Counted from the stretch's first letter, positions 1 through 8,961 are shown. The stretch: 64,000 bases of DNA from Dinoroseobacter sp013215265 (GCA_963691755.1 OY829366.1:992001-1056000), one strand, 5' to 3'. Numbers and translations: made by a program. The notes: generated from the sequence alone by a model not told the origin.

Positions 1-1
1 T

Positions 2-898
2 GCTGATCCTCTGACATCGAAAGTCGCCGTTGTGAAACCATCCCAACGCGAAGGCGTTGACGTGGATTACCTGTTTTTGCAGGTCTTCGTGGATCGACCG
101 ATCGTGACGGACGCGCAGAACTGCGGAAATATCCTTGCAGGCGTCGGGCCCTTCGCAATCGAACGCGGGTTGGTTGCGGCGGAAAGTGACTGGACCGACG
201 TCACAATCTATATGGAAAACACAGGACAGATCGCTGTGGCGCGTGTGCCAACGCCTGATGCGCAGGTCACCTATGAAGGCACGGCAGCGATAGACGGTGT
301 ACCCGGCCATGCCGCACCCGTGACGATTGAATTCAAGGACACGGCCGGATCGAGTTGCGGTGCGCTTCTGCCGACGGGCAATGCGGTTGATGTTGTCGAA
401 GGCGTCGAGGTGACCATGATCGACAACGGCATGCCCTGCGTCGTGATGCGTGCAGCCGACATGGGGATCAGCGGCGAGGAAACACCCGACGAATTGGAAG
501 CCAATGACGATTTGCGCAGCAAACTGGAGGCAATCCGACTTATTTGTGGACCCCATATGAACCTTGGCGATGTTTCAGAGAAATCGGTGCCCAAGATGAC
601 GATGGTGTCTGCCCCGCGCGCGGGCGGCGCGATTGCCACGAGAACATTCATCCCGCACAAGTGTCACAAGAGCATTGGCGTCCTTGGGGCCGTATCGGTG
701 GCCACCGCCTGTCTGACGCCCGGGAGCCCGGCCTATGACCTGGCAAATCGTGGTGAGGGAAAAGAGCGCGCGTTGTCGGTCGAACACCCGACAGGTGAGA
801 TGACAGTTGTTGCAACGCTTGATGACGAAGACGCGGTGGTGTCAGCCGCGATCTTGCGCACTGCGCGCAAGCTGATGGATGGGGAGGTTTTCGGATGA
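2..898 (+). CDS. galD: 4-oxalomesaconate tautomerase (PrpF family), 5' end outside the window
   Basis: PrpF-fold isomerase that interconverts 4-oxalomesaconate tautomers in the gallate/protocatechuate 4,5-cleavage route. The reading frame is open to the left edge without a stop, so the N-terminus is missing; 298 residues are visible, while the family is usually about 350-360. A GTG at 32 is only an internal valine. Family-typical stretches seen are TDAQNCGNILAGVGPFAIERG and, further on, SSCGALLPTGNAVDVVEG, each with a conserved cysteine. The stop overlaps the start of the next gene (ATGA), so the two are probably co-translated. The neighbour, a 2-pyrone-4,6-dicarboxylate hydrolase, supports the pathway. 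A generic PrpF isomerase with another substrate remains possible. Confidence 0.85.
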   Translation, partial: ADPLTSKVAVVKPSQREGVDVDYLFLQVFVDRPIVTDAQNCGNILAGVGPFAIERGLVAAESDWTDVTIYMENTGQIAVARVPTPDAQVTYEGTAAIDGVPGHAAPVTIEFKDTAGSSCGALLPTGNAVDVVEGVEVTMIDNGMPCVVMRAADMGISGEETPDELEANDDLRSKLEAIRLICGPHMNLGDVSEKSVPKMTMVSAPRAGGAIATRTFIPHKCHKSIGVLGAVSVATACLTPGSPAYDLANRGEGKERALSVEHPTGEMTVVATLDDEDAVVSAAILRTARKLMDGEVFG

Positions 899-1785
899 CC
901 GAAGTGCAGGTTATGGACGCAGATTGGTTGGAGTTTCACCCCAGCCCAAAGAAACCAGATTTTGTTCTGCCGAAGGGAGCCGTTGATGCGCATTGTCATA
1001 TTTTCGGTCCGTCTCCGGAGTTTCCCTACGCGCCAGAACGCAAATACACGCCGTGCAATGCAGGCAAAGACAAGCTTTTTGCCTTGCGTGATTTCCTGGG
1101 GTTTGAACGCAATGTGATCGTTCAGGCTACATGTCACGGGAAGGATAACAGCGCCATGGTCGATGCCTGCCGTACGGCGGGTGACAGAGCACGTGGGATT
1201 GCCAGCGTTGGTCCGGACATATCAATGGACGAGTTGCGTCAGATGGACGAGGCAGGTGTGCGGGGCGTGCGGTTCAACTTTGTAAAGCGTCTGGTCGACG
1301 CAACACCAAAAGAGGTGTTTTTGGGAATTGCTGAGAAGATAGCCAAACTCGACTGGCACATCGTTGTCTATTTTGAGGCGGCAGATCTCGAGGAACTGAT
1401 CCCCTTTCTAAAACAGCTCCCGACCACCATCGTTGTGGATCACATGGGCCGTCCCGATGTGACAAAGGGCGTAGATCATCCCGATTTCCAGCGCTTCATC
1501 TCACTTATGGATAAGTTGCCGACATTGTGGTCCAAAGTCACGTGCCCGGAGCGTCTGACCGTCCAGGGACCGCCTTATGACGATGTTGTTCCGTTCTATC
1601 AGGCAATCGTTGATCGATTTGAGGACCGGGTTCTGTGGGGCACCGACTGGCCACATCCAAACATGAAATCGCACATGCCTGATGATGGTGCGTTGGTCGA
1701 CTATATCCCAAAGATTGCACGAAACGCGGCCCAGCAGCAAAAACTGCTCGTAGATAATCCCATGCGGCTCTACTGGTCTCGTTAG
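895..1785 (+). CDS. ligI: 2-pyrone-4,6-dicarboxylate hydrolase (amidohydrolase superfamily)
   Basis: Opens the lactone 2-pyrone-4,6-dicarboxylate to oxalomesaconate, the substrate that the preceding galD product tautomerises. The 296-residue protein has the amidohydrolase HxH near residues 33-35 (DAHCHIFGP) and the C-terminal WGTDWPHPN with the conserved Asp near residue 251, both typical of LigI, which is known to work without a divalent metal. Length matches the family. The start ATG overlaps the galD stop by four bases. No further genes of the pathway follow in the window; the next 325 bases are non-coding. Confidence in the family is high, in the exact substrate good because of the galD partner. 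Confidence 0.88.
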   Translation: MTEVQVMDADWLEFHPSPKKPDFVLPKGAVDAHCHIFGPSPEFPYAPERKYTPCNAGKDKLFALRDFLGFERNVIVQATCHGKDNSAMVDACRTAGDRARGIASVGPDISMDELRQMDEAGVRGVRFNFVKRLVDATPKEVFLGIAEKIAKLDWHIVVYFEAADLEELIPFLKQLPTTIVVDHMGRPDVTKGVDHPDFQRFISLMDKLPTLWSKVTCPERLTVQGPPYDDVVPFYQAIVDRFEDRVLWGTDWPHPNMKSHMPDDGALVDYIPKIARNAAQQQKLLVDNPMRLYWSR

Positions 1786-2110
1786 GCACCAAATACAATC
1801 ACGCCTCGTTGAGTTTGTGATCAGGACATCAGTTACCATGACTGGGGGCAGTATTGTTGTATGCGCTCCATCGTCATCATGGCACGCGGTGGTGTTGTGA
1901 CGTTTGGTGAAAACCTCTGCATCGTACTGTTTATCAAGTCCTGCTTGTCAATTATCGCTCCCACCATGGGTGGAGGTGTTGGACCCTTTTTCGATATACA
2001 CCGTACAGGGAAATATATGTTTCTAATCGTCTACGTCTGATTGGCCGAGAGCCTCCACAACCTACATCTTTAGTCCCCGTCTTGGTTGGAGAAGCCGCTA
2101 TATCTCAGCC
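1786..2110. other. Gene-free stretch after ligI
   Basis: I see no convincing coding sequence, RNA gene or strong terminator here. It leads into the IS3-remnant and tRNA-fragment scar. Confidence 0.5.
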
Positions 2111-2416
2111 TCAAGCCAACGAAACCATTGCCTTGCTTTCGCATGCGATTTTCATATCCGCGCCTAGCAAATTCTTTTCGGAATGTGAGGAGGGGCCAGG
2201 GATGGATGCCAATGGGTTACATCCATGGGCTGAAAGATCGATAGAGATTGCCCGTCGTGACAAAGTCATGGGGGTCGGGCTGCGTCTCTTCCTCAATGAA
2301 TTGACCAATGACATCTTCTTCTCCGCCAAGTACTGCTTGCGGGTGGCCCGACGGATGTCTTTAACAATCTTCTCGCCGCGGCTCTGCTTGGTTCCGGATT
2401 TCTGTCTCATCTCCAC
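2111..2416 (-). pseudogene. Remnant of an IS3-family transposase OrfA
   Basis: The first 30 or so residues, including KIVKDIRRATRKQY and AEKKMSLV, resemble the N-terminal helix-turn-helix of IS3-family OrfA proteins of the type KxVKDIRRATRKQYSAEEKIRIVL. After that the frame runs into unrelated residues, and fragments resembling the expected LCRREGI and LYYSWSK parts lie in the other two frames, so the gene is decayed by frameshifts. No OrfB follows. This is a scar of an old insertion next to the tRNA fragment at 2531. The similarity is read by eye and short, so the family call is moderate. Confidence 0.5.
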
Positions 2417-2530
2417 TTCTTGGTGGTTACGATGGACCAGAAATCCTCTCTTATCAAATCACCTCCAACTGTCCCATTGGCGCTGACGTCAGACAACTTG
2501 GTGAAAAGCTATATACCCAAATTTACAAAG

Positions 2531-2580
2531 GCTGACTTCTAATCAGCAGGCTGAGGGTTCGAGTCCTTCCGGGATCGCCA
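2531..2580 (+). other. 3' half of a tRNA-Arg(TCT) gene
   Basis: A perfect 5-bp anticodon stem (GCTGA/TCAGC) closes the seven-base loop CTTCTAA with anticodon TCT. It is followed by a short variable region, a T-arm with GGTTCGAGTCC, the acceptor strand CGGGATC, discriminator G and encoded CCA. The matching 5' acceptor strand (GATCCCG) and D-arm are absent upstream. This is the form left when an element integrates at the 3' end of a tRNA gene, or a deletion scar. It is not a functional tRNA. Confidence 0.75.
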
Positions 2581-2656
2581 CTATTTCAATCATTAACTGA
2601 ATCGCAATCTCGACTTTCTAACGTTGCTGCGGGCTTAAATTCGTAGGAGCGTGTAG

Positions 2657-3348
2657 ATGCCAAGTGATTTTGCGTCTCAACCTAACTCGTCTCAGCGCGT
2701 GATTGCTTCTGCAGCGTACCCGGAAAATCGCCGTGGGGGTGTTGATCCCAAACGCCCTTCGATCTGCTTCTTGCGATGCTGCTCTTGCCGCTGGTTCTGC
2801 CGATCATCATCGTTTTATGGGCGATGATACGCGTATCCGCAGGAAGGCATGGTACTGGGTTTTTTAGCCATGCCCGCGTTGGTCGGCGCGGGATGATGTT
2901 TGATTGCCTGAAGCTGCGTACAATGGTTCCGGAAGCGGACTTAGGCCTACCTGCGATACTGGCCCATGATCCTGCGGCCCGTACAGAGTGGGAACGCGAT
3001 GTGAAGCTGCGCAATGACCCGCGGGTGACACGGTTGGGGCGGGTTCTTCGTAAGACCTCGCTGGATGAACTGCCGCAGATTTTCAATGTGCTGGCTGGTG
3101 ACATGAGCTTTGTCGGTCCCCGTCCAGTTCCGAAGGACGAGCTGGAAAGATACGGACGCGCAAAATACGCATATTTATCCGTGCGCCCGGGCATCACGGG
3201 CGCCTGGCAGGTGTCGGGGCGCAATGACGTTGATTATAATGCGAGGATCGCAATGGATGTCGAATATGCGCGACGCAGAAGCTTTGCCCGCGATCTTTGC
3301 ATACTCGCGCGAACTCCGCGCGTTTTGCTGCGCCGATCAGGGTTTTAG
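2657..3348 (+). pseudogene. Undecaprenyl-phosphate sugar transferase (ExoY/bacterial sugar transferase family), frameshifted
   Basis: The family transfers the first sugar phosphate to undecaprenyl phosphate in exopolysaccharide synthesis. An ATG at 2657 with AGGAG seven bases upstream opens a frame that reads to about 2758. The conserved remainder (FDLLLAMLLLPLVLP membrane segment, LKLRTM, RLGRVLRKTSLDELPQ, FVGPRPV, RPGITGAWQVSGR) continues in another frame from about 2759. Adding one T in the CCCTTC at 2755-2760 restores the expected KRPFDLL. So one base is missing, either a true mutation or a sequencing error. An internal ATG at 2776 would give a 190-residue protein cut at its membrane anchor. 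It lies next to the tRNA/IS scar; its stop overlaps the convergent next gene. Confidence 0.8.
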
Positions 3349-4259
3349 GCCAGTCGCTCCAAGGCTCTGGTTTGCCGATCTAAAAGGTCCTTTATTTCGG
3401 CAATCGCCAAGGTTGAAAGTTTGGGCCCTGGACTTCTGAGCGTGGCATGCGCGATCGCTCCGCGCTTCGCCAGTACGTATTTGCGGATTACCAGGCCCAA
3501 CCCGGGCTGGTTTTCATAGCGCACCATGGGCAAATACGCAGAAAAGAGGTCCTGAGCACCTGCTGCATCGCCCGCGGACATTTTCTCGACAACACCTGCC
3601 ATCATTTCAGGGAAGGCAAACCCTGTCATTGCCCCATCCGCACCACGGCCCATTTCCTCAGGCAGGAACAGACCGCCATTCCCACACAGGATTGAAATGC
3701 GACGGGCACCAGCATCTGAAGCTGTGCGTAATGCGCTTATCTTTTCGAGGCCCGGCCAATCTTCATGTTTGAGCATCACGCAAGTTGGGCAGTCTTCAAC
3801 GACTTTTAGAATGACCTTGCTGGGTATTGTTACGCCTGTGACCAGAGGGAAATCCTGAAGGACAAATGGGATATCACCCAGCGTATTGGCCACGTTGTGA
3901 TAGTAGCCAGTAATCTGGTCATCGCTACGAAGACCACCAGTTGGCGCCACCATCACGCCTGCCGCGCCTGCGGCCATGGCCTCATCTGCCAGCGCGCCCA
4001 TCGCAGCAAAACCAGGCGAAGATACCCCAACAACGATAGGTAACATCGTTCTGGCTGTAACGCGCTTGATGATCTCAATGGACTCTGCGGAGGTCAGTTT
4101 CCCAGCCTCCCCCATCATTCCAAGGATTGTCAGTCCGGTGGCACCCCGCTCGGCGTAAAAGTCCACCATGCGATCCACGCTCTCAATGTCCAACGCTCCA
4201 TCAGGAAGAAAGGGTGTGGCGGCAATTGTGAATACGCCTTTTGCAGTTTCATCTAGCAT
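3345..4259 (-). CDS. Dihydrodipicolinate synthase (DapA/NAL)-family aldolase-like protein
   Basis: A 304-residue TIM-barrel aldolase of the DapA/N-acetylneuraminate lyase family. The GMMGEAGKLT loop (about residues 48-55) and the Schiff-base lysine in MLKHED (about K164) are present. The usual YNxP motif, which supplies the catalytic tyrosine, reads QDFP here (about residue 135), so the classic proton relay is altered and the reaction is probably not lysine biosynthesis. It is the last gene of a tight operon: the racemase-like gene ends immediately before its start, and a hydantoinase and VOC protein lie further upstream. A role in cleaving the carbon product of ring opening is an inference. 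Confidence 0.8.
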   Translation of the reverse strand: MLDETAKGVFTIAATPFLPDGALDIESVDRMVDFYAERGATGLTILGMMGEAGKLTSAESIEIIKRVTARTMLPIVVGVSSPGFAAMGALADEAMAAGAAGVMVAPTGGLRSDDQITGYYHNVANTLGDIPFVLQDFPLVTGVTIPSKVILKVVEDCPTCVMLKHEDWPGLEKISALRTASDAGARRISILCGNGGLFLPEEMGRGADGAMTGFAFPEMMAGVVEKMSAGDAAGAQDLFSAYLPMVRYENQPGLGLVIRKYVLAKRGAIAHATLRSPGPKLSTLAIAEIKDLLDRQTRALERLA

Positions 4260-4925
4260 TCAAAATCCTTCCCAATTCAGAGCTATGCGCCCCAGCGCCA
4301 TGGCTGCCGCTGCTTGGCATGGCTCGATAATCGGCATCTGTAAACGGTCCTGAAGTACGTTGCGATATTGTGCCATCCCCGCGCATCCCATGATCAGCAC
4401 GTCCGCCCCGTCTTCGTCGCGCAGTCTGGTTCCCACCTCAATCATTCGCGTCACTGTCGTATCTGGGTTCGCCAATTCTGCAACCCCCAGACCAAGGGCG
4501 CGATCTCCGGCGCAGCGCCCTAGGACACCCATTGCGCCAAACGCCCGCAGATGCCGGGGGATAGAGCCGGGAAGGATCGCAATGACACCAAACCGCTGTC
4601 CCATGGTCAGTGCGGTCATGACTGCAGCTTCCTGGATGCCAAGAACGGGCAAATCTGTCTGGTCACGCATGGCGTGCAACCCCGGATCCCCAAAACACGC
4701 GATCACATACCCGGTAGCTTTGCTTTCCAAGGTTAATGCCTGCGCCAATAAAGGCGGCACCACCAAGTCAGCATGTTTTTGGTTTTCGATGCCTGGGGGA
4801 CCTTCGGCCAGGGTTGTGCAGGAGATTGGGACACCAAACTTACGAAGGGGCGCCATCGCGTCGTCAATTCCTGCGGTCACCGAAACAGAGGAATTGGGGT
4901 TCATCACGTAGAGCGTGCCGGTCAT
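4260..4925 (-). CDS. Asp/Glu/hydantoin racemase family protein
   Basis: A 221-residue member of the Asp/Glu/hydantoin racemase superfamily. Two conserved cysteines sit in VIACFGDPG (about residue 77) and IMGCAGM (about residue 180), the acid/base pair of cofactor-independent racemases, and the start TLYVMNPNSS is typical of hydantoin racemases. The start overlaps the VOC gene stop and the DapA-like gene follows directly, so this is one operon with the dihydropyrimidinase at 5314. It probably racemises or isomerises a 5-substituted hydantoin or its ring-opened product. The family also contains arylmalonate decarboxylases and maleate isomerases, so the exact reaction is open. Confidence 0.8.
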   Translation of the reverse strand: MTGTLYVMNPNSSVSVTAGIDDAMAPLRKFGVPISCTTLAEGPPGIENQKHADLVVPPLLAQALTLESKATGYVIACFGDPGLHAMRDQTDLPVLGIQEAAVMTALTMGQRFGVIAILPGSIPRHLRAFGAMGVLGRCAGDRALGLGVAELANPDTTVTRMIEVGTRLRDEDGADVLIMGCAGMAQYRNVLQDRLQMPIIEPCQAAAAMALGRIALNWEGF

Positions 4926-5317
4926 GCGCCTTCTCGTGTCGCCGTTTGTATTTCGATTTGGTACCCTTCCGGATCTTCAAAGACAAACGCACGAATGCCC
5001 AGGGCTTGGTTCTCGAAAAGTTCGGACAAGTTTTTGAGCTTTCTTGCCCGCGCATAGTCGTGCCATCCATCTACATCTTCGACCCGGACGCACAACTGTA
5101 CAGGTTTGGTTGGCGCCCATTTGTTCATCCCGCGCGTTTCATCCACCAGACCGACATGCGCACCCTCGGCGATTTTGTAGATTTTGCTCCATCCCTGATC
5201 GATGACGAGTTCAAATCCCATTATATCTTTATAGAACGTCATCGCCGCGTGCAGGTCTCGGTAATAAAGAAACGTGATCGCCAGAACAGGCGTTGAAGCT
5301 GGGCGGTGTGGCGTCAT
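4922..5317 (-). CDS. VOC (glyoxalase/bleomycin-resistance) family protein
   Basis: A 131-residue single-module vicinal-oxygen-chelate protein: FLYYRDLHAAMTFYKDIMGFELV at the N-terminus, KPVQLCVRVEDVDGWHDY in the middle, and FVFEDPEGYQIEIQ at the end, which carries the usual metal-ligand glutamate. I chose the ATG at 5317 because it overlaps the stop of the upstream hydantoinase gene (ATGA); the open frame extends further upstream only as read-through of that gene. The substrate is unknown. As the second gene of the operon it may act on an intermediate of the ring-opening pathway. Confidence 0.8.
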   Translation of the reverse strand: MTPHRPASTPVLAITFLYYRDLHAAMTFYKDIMGFELVIDQGWSKIYKIAEGAHVGLVDETRGMNKWAPTKPVQLCVRVEDVDGWHDYARARKLKNLSELFENQALGIRAFVFEDPEGYQIEIQTATREGA

Positions 5318-6747
5318 GACGAGGACACAATGGCGGCCCGTTCCGGCGCAGGGTGTCCGGTGGGGTGCGTTTCGAGCGTGCGTTTCAACCAGTTGCCTTG
5401 CCCTGGCTCTGCACGTAACTCGCCGTTCTGGACAATAACCTCCCCTCTTTGCAGAACAGTTTCTGGCCATCCTGTCACGGTGCGCCCTTCCCAAGGATTG
5501 TAGCCCACATTGTCGTGTAGATCGTTCGACCCATAGGTAACGGACCGGTCCTGATCCCACAAAACCAGATCGGCATCATATCCCGGTTCGATTCGCCCTT
5601 TTCTTTGCAATCCGTAGAGGCGAGCCGGGGCTGTTGCTGTCCATTCTACGAAGTTTTGTAAGGTGAAGCGGTCAGAATGTCTCACTGCATCAAAAAGGAT
5701 AGGCAGGCGAGTTTCGAGGCCCGGAAGTCCATTGGCGATCTGGTCGAAACGGGCCTTCAGACCCGCTGTCAGTTTGCCCGTTTCATCGAAGCGGTACGGG
5801 GCATGGTCGGATGAGATCAGGTCCAGCTGCCCAGTCGTCAGACCGTTCCACAGTGCGGCTTGATCCATCTCCGTCCTCTGCGGTGGAGAGCACATAAATT
5901 TTGCGCCATCCAACCCGTCTTGCCTCAAAATATCTGCCGTCATGAACAGATAGTGAGGGCATGTTTCTGCCCAGATTGGTGCACCATTGGCGCGTGCTTC
6001 TTTAACCACCCCAACTGCTTCTGCGGTCGAGATGTGAAACAGCATGACGGGTTGATCGAGGTGCTTTGCAAACAGACACATCCGCGCGACGGCTTCGACT
6101 TCTGCAGCGCGTGGATGCGATAACGCGTGGTGTTCCGGTCGCGTCATCCCGGCAGCCAAAAGGTCTGCAGTCGTTGCTTTAATGAGTGCATCGTTTTCCG
6201 CATGCACGCACACAAGAGCCCCCGTGCTTTTGGCCAACTTAAGGATATGCAATATCGCTTTGTCGTCTAAGCCAATATTATAGGTCGTAAATATTTTCAG
6301 GGACTTGTGGCCCTCTTGGACGAGCTCGGTCAGGTCTTTTTCGAAATTGGGCACGTTCGGATCGGCGATCAGGACGTGGAAGGCATGATCTATCCGAGCG
6401 CCGCGTTCTGCCCGCATCTTATAGTCTTCAACCGCATCTCTCAGACGCCCACCCGGTGGCTGCGCTGCAAATGAGATAAGGCTCGTTGTTCCCCCGATTG
6501 CAGCAGAAGCGGTTGCCGTCTCGAAGGTATCCGCATTCATAAGTCCCATGCCGGACATCTGTTCAATGTGGCAGTGCGGATCGACGCCGCCGGGTAGAAC
6601 AAGGCGATCCGTTGCATCCAAAACTTGGTGCGCACCCCTTAGCCCGGGTTCGACCTTGGTGATTTTCCCACGGTCGATTGCGATGTCAGAGCTTATGCAA
6701 GCGTCTGCCGTAACAATGGTCCCGCCGGATATGATCAGATCGTGCAT
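5314..6747 (-). CDS. Dihydropyrimidinase / D-hydantoinase
   Basis: Zinc amidohydrolase of 477 residues that opens cyclic diamides such as dihydropyrimidines or 5-substituted hydantoins to N-carbamoyl amino acids. All expected metal ligands are visible: HCH at 58-60, the carboxylated lysine in KSLKIF at about 151, H182 (CVHAEND), H238 (LFHIS) and D314 (SSDHAPY). The ATG at 6747 is preferred over an upstream in-frame ATG at 6825 because AAGGAG lies six bases before it and the family N-terminus (DLIISGGTIVTAD) begins there. It heads a four-gene operon and is divergent from a TRAP transporter. No N-carbamoylase is present nearby. Confidence 0.88.
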   Translation of the reverse strand: MHDLIISGGTIVTADACISSDIAIDRGKITKVEPGLRGAHQVLDATDRLVLPGGVDPHCHIEQMSGMGLMNADTFETATASAAIGGTTSLISFAAQPPGGRLRDAVEDYKMRAERGARIDHAFHVLIADPNVPNFEKDLTELVQEGHKSLKIFTTYNIGLDDKAILHILKLAKSTGALVCVHAENDALIKATTADLLAAGMTRPEHHALSHPRAAEVEAVARMCLFAKHLDQPVMLFHISTAEAVGVVKEARANGAPIWAETCPHYLFMTADILRQDGLDGAKFMCSPPQRTEMDQAALWNGLTTGQLDLISSDHAPYRFDETGKLTAGLKARFDQIANGLPGLETRLPILFDAVRHSDRFTLQNFVEWTATAPARLYGLQRKGRIEPGYDADLVLWDQDRSVTYGSNDLHDNVGYNPWEGRTVTGWPETVLQRGEVIVQNGELRAEPGQGNWLKRTLETHPTGHPAPERAAIVSSS

Positions 6748-6929
6748 GGGCAGCTCCTTACCCTTGAGACTGTGAAAGCGCACTAGTGAAGATGCAAGTT
6801 TCGATATGGACAGATCAGTTGTCACGGCTACCTGTCAGCTACGGCACCCGGCGTTCAAGCTGGGGCTGGTGGGAGGATATGTGCTTTCGTTTGCGCTAAC
6901 GGCGGAAAACGGGGTGCAATCTTCGCAAG

Positions 6930-6974
6930 AAGGAGCTATGAACCCTCGGAAGTGGTAAGAAGAATTGACCACTT
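6930..6974 (+). promoter_or_regulatory. Leader of the TRAP operon: six-codon ORF overlapping a hairpin
   Basis: Upstream of the TRAP binding-protein gene, AAGGAG at 6930 precedes an ATG at 6938 that encodes only MNPRKW before TAA. The end of this mini-ORF overlaps an inverted repeat, AAGTGGT (6950-6956) and ACCACTT (6968-6974) with 11 bases between. The outer bases CCTC and GAGG extend the stem with a two-base bulge. This could be a translated leader controlling a hairpin, or a plain operator. Seen by eye only. Confidence 0.4.
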
Positions 6975-7003
6975 GAGGGCATTACTGTCTGGGAGGACAC
7001 CTT

Positions 7004-8050
7004 ATGAAACTCAAAACTCTGGCTCTCGCCAGCACGATGCTGGTAACTGCGTCCGGCGCAAATGCACAGGACGTGATCGAGATGACCTCTTCTTTCGGGA
7101 AGAACCTGCCAATCCTCGGTACGGCGGCGGTCGACTTCGTCAGCAAGATCAACGGCATTTCCGAAGGTGTTGAGTTTGAACACTTCGATCCGGGCGAACT
7201 CGTCCCAACCCTCGAGGCGCTTGACGCAGTGTCCAACGGCTCGGTTGACGCTTCGTTTGCGACGTCAGGCTATTGGCAGGGTAAGATCACTGCGGCGTCG
7301 CTCTTTGCTGCTGTTCCTTTTGGACCAGAAGCGGGCGAATTCCTCGGCTGGATGCTTTATGATGATGGCCTTGAGCTGATGCAGCGCATGTATGATGAGA
7401 ACGGCTACAACGTTCACGTCAATATCTGCGGTGTTATCGCCCCTGAAACATCCGGTTGGTTCAAGAACGAGATTAACTCCATGGCAGACCTCGAAGGTCT
7501 GAACATGCGCTTCTTCGGCCTAGGGGCTGAGGTGATGCAGCGTCTCGGTGTTTCAACCTCGCTTCTCGCGGCTGGCGACATTTTCCCGGCGCTTGAGCGT
7601 GGTGCGATTGACGCAACAGAATTTTCTATGCCGCGCATTGACGCCAACCTGGGCTTCCACCAGATCGCAAAGTACAACTACTTCCCTGGCTGGCACCAGC
7701 CTGCCACCTTGTTTGAACTCCTGATCAACAAGGACGTGTGGAACGATCTGGACGAGCGTACTCAGACACAGATCGAAGTCGCTTGCTTGGCCAACGTGAC
7801 CACGAACTACGCAGAAGGTGAAGCCACCAACTTCTCTGCTATGGTCGACAACGTCGAAAATAACGGCGTAACTCTGAAAACCTGGCCACAGGAAATGCTG
7901 GACACCTTTGAAACCACTTGGGCTGAAGTTGCGACAGAGCTGGCTGCAGAAGACGAGTTCTTCGCAGAAGTTTGGGCTGATCTGGCCGAGTATCGTGCGG
8001 GCTACAAGACCTGGGGTAACACGATCTACCTGCCACGTCCGCGCAATTAA
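7004..8050 (+). CDS. TRAP transporter solute-binding protein (DctP/TakP type)
   Basis: Periplasmic 348-residue receptor of a tripartite ATP-independent transporter. An N-terminal signal peptide ends at about residue 21 (SGANA/QD). The middle part, including the SMPRIDANLGFHQIAKYNYF and PGWHQPA stretch around residues 205-230, resembles the TakP-like subgroup that binds 2-oxo acids and other carboxylates. GGGAGG lies well placed before the ATG. The small and large permease genes follow, and the hydantoinase operon is transcribed divergently from the other side, so the ligand may be a precursor for that pathway; the ligand itself cannot be read from sequence. Confidence 0.88.
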   Translation: MKLKTLALASTMLVTASGANAQDVIEMTSSFGKNLPILGTAAVDFVSKINGISEGVEFEHFDPGELVPTLEALDAVSNGSVDASFATSGYWQGKITAASLFAAVPFGPEAGEFLGWMLYDDGLELMQRMYDENGYNVHVNICGVIAPETSGWFKNEINSMADLEGLNMRFFGLGAEVMQRLGVSTSLLAAGDIFPALERGAIDATEFSMPRIDANLGFHQIAKYNYFPGWHQPATLFELLINKDVWNDLDERTQTQIEVACLANVTTNYAEGEATNFSAMVDNVENNGVTLKTWPQEMLDTFETTWAEVATELAAEDEFFAEVWADLAEYRAGYKTWGNTIYLPRPRN

Positions 8051-8157
8051 TCGCGTGACATAGGAGACCGGGTCGGGGCGGGTAGCCGCCCCGACCCTCG
8101 CGTTTTGTGATTGTTACGGAACTGGCGCAAAGAAATCCCCTTGATACTGGAAACCTC

Positions 8158-8961
8158 ATGGAAGCCGTTGAAGAGCTCGTGAAACTGTCGGACCCCGGCG
8201 AAGTCGGACGCGCAGAACACAACAAGATCGACCGTAGTGTGGTCTTTCTGTCCAACATTGCAGCCTGGACTTTCCCGATATTGATGCTCGCAATTGTTGC
8301 GCAGGTGTTCCTCCGGGGATCCGGTATGAACCAAGCATGGCTGGATGATTTCCAATGGTGGCTCTATGGCGGCGCAGTGCTTGTCGGTATCGGATACGCA
8401 GCGACAACCAACAGCCATGTGCGCGTTGACATCTTTTTCGATAATTTCAGCAAAGAAAAGCAGACACGGATCGAAATCTTTGGCGTCGCTTGGCTGATGC
8501 TTCCCTTCATTATTCTGTGCTGGGACCTGACAATTCATTATGCTGTCAGTTCCGTTATCGCAGACGAGGGCTCGGACAGCCCCAACGGCCTGCATAACCT
8601 TTGGATCCTGAAGGTCTTTATGAACATGGCGTTCATTTTGATCGGTTTTGCGTGCTGGGGCGCATACACACGTTTCCTGACGCGTTTGACGAACCCAGTT
8701 CTTTGGAAAAAGCTGCTGTTTGCCTTTCCTTCGACGATGTTTCTGATCAACTTGGCAGTTTTCTACGCGATCTGGTGGTTTTTGCGGCTGACAACGCCGT
8801 CAGATATCACCAACCGCGAAATTGGGCGCCATTGGATTTTTGGTGAGATCGAATTCGGTGCTCAGGAAATCAAATACACAATTATTATTACTACAATTGT
8901 GACGATCCTCGTCATTGGTATCGCCCGGCTTATGGACCGTGGCGATAAGGCGGAGGATTAA
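8158..8961 (+). CDS. TRAP transporter small permease (DctQ type)
   Basis: Integral membrane subunit with about five to six hydrophobic segments (around residues 31-50, 62-83, 105-125, 150-170, 185-205 and a last one near 245), longer than the classical four-helix DctQ, as found with TakP-like receptors. I chose the ATG at 8158; a GTG at 8107 would add 17 residues, and neither has a clear ribosome site. The large permease starts four bases after its stop, and the binding protein precedes it, so the three form one transporter operon. Confidence 0.82.
   Translation: MEAVEELVKLSDPGEVGRAEHNKIDRSVVFLSNIAAWTFPILMLAIVAQVFLRGSGMNQAWLDDFQWWLYGGAVLVGIGYAATTNSHVRVDIFFDNFSKEKQTRIEIFGVAWLMLPFIILCWDLTIHYAVSSVIADEGSDSPNGLHNLWILKVFMNMAFILIGFACWGAYTRFLTRLTNPVLWKKLLFAFPSTMFLINLAVFYAIWWFLRLTTPSDITNREIGRHWIFGEIEFGAQEIKYTIIITTIVTILVIGIARLMDRGDKAED

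Noticed and set aside
2082..2486. 134-residue plus-strand frame in the scar region
   Set aside because: It lies opposite the IS3 orfA remnant, has no ribosome site and no recognisable motif.
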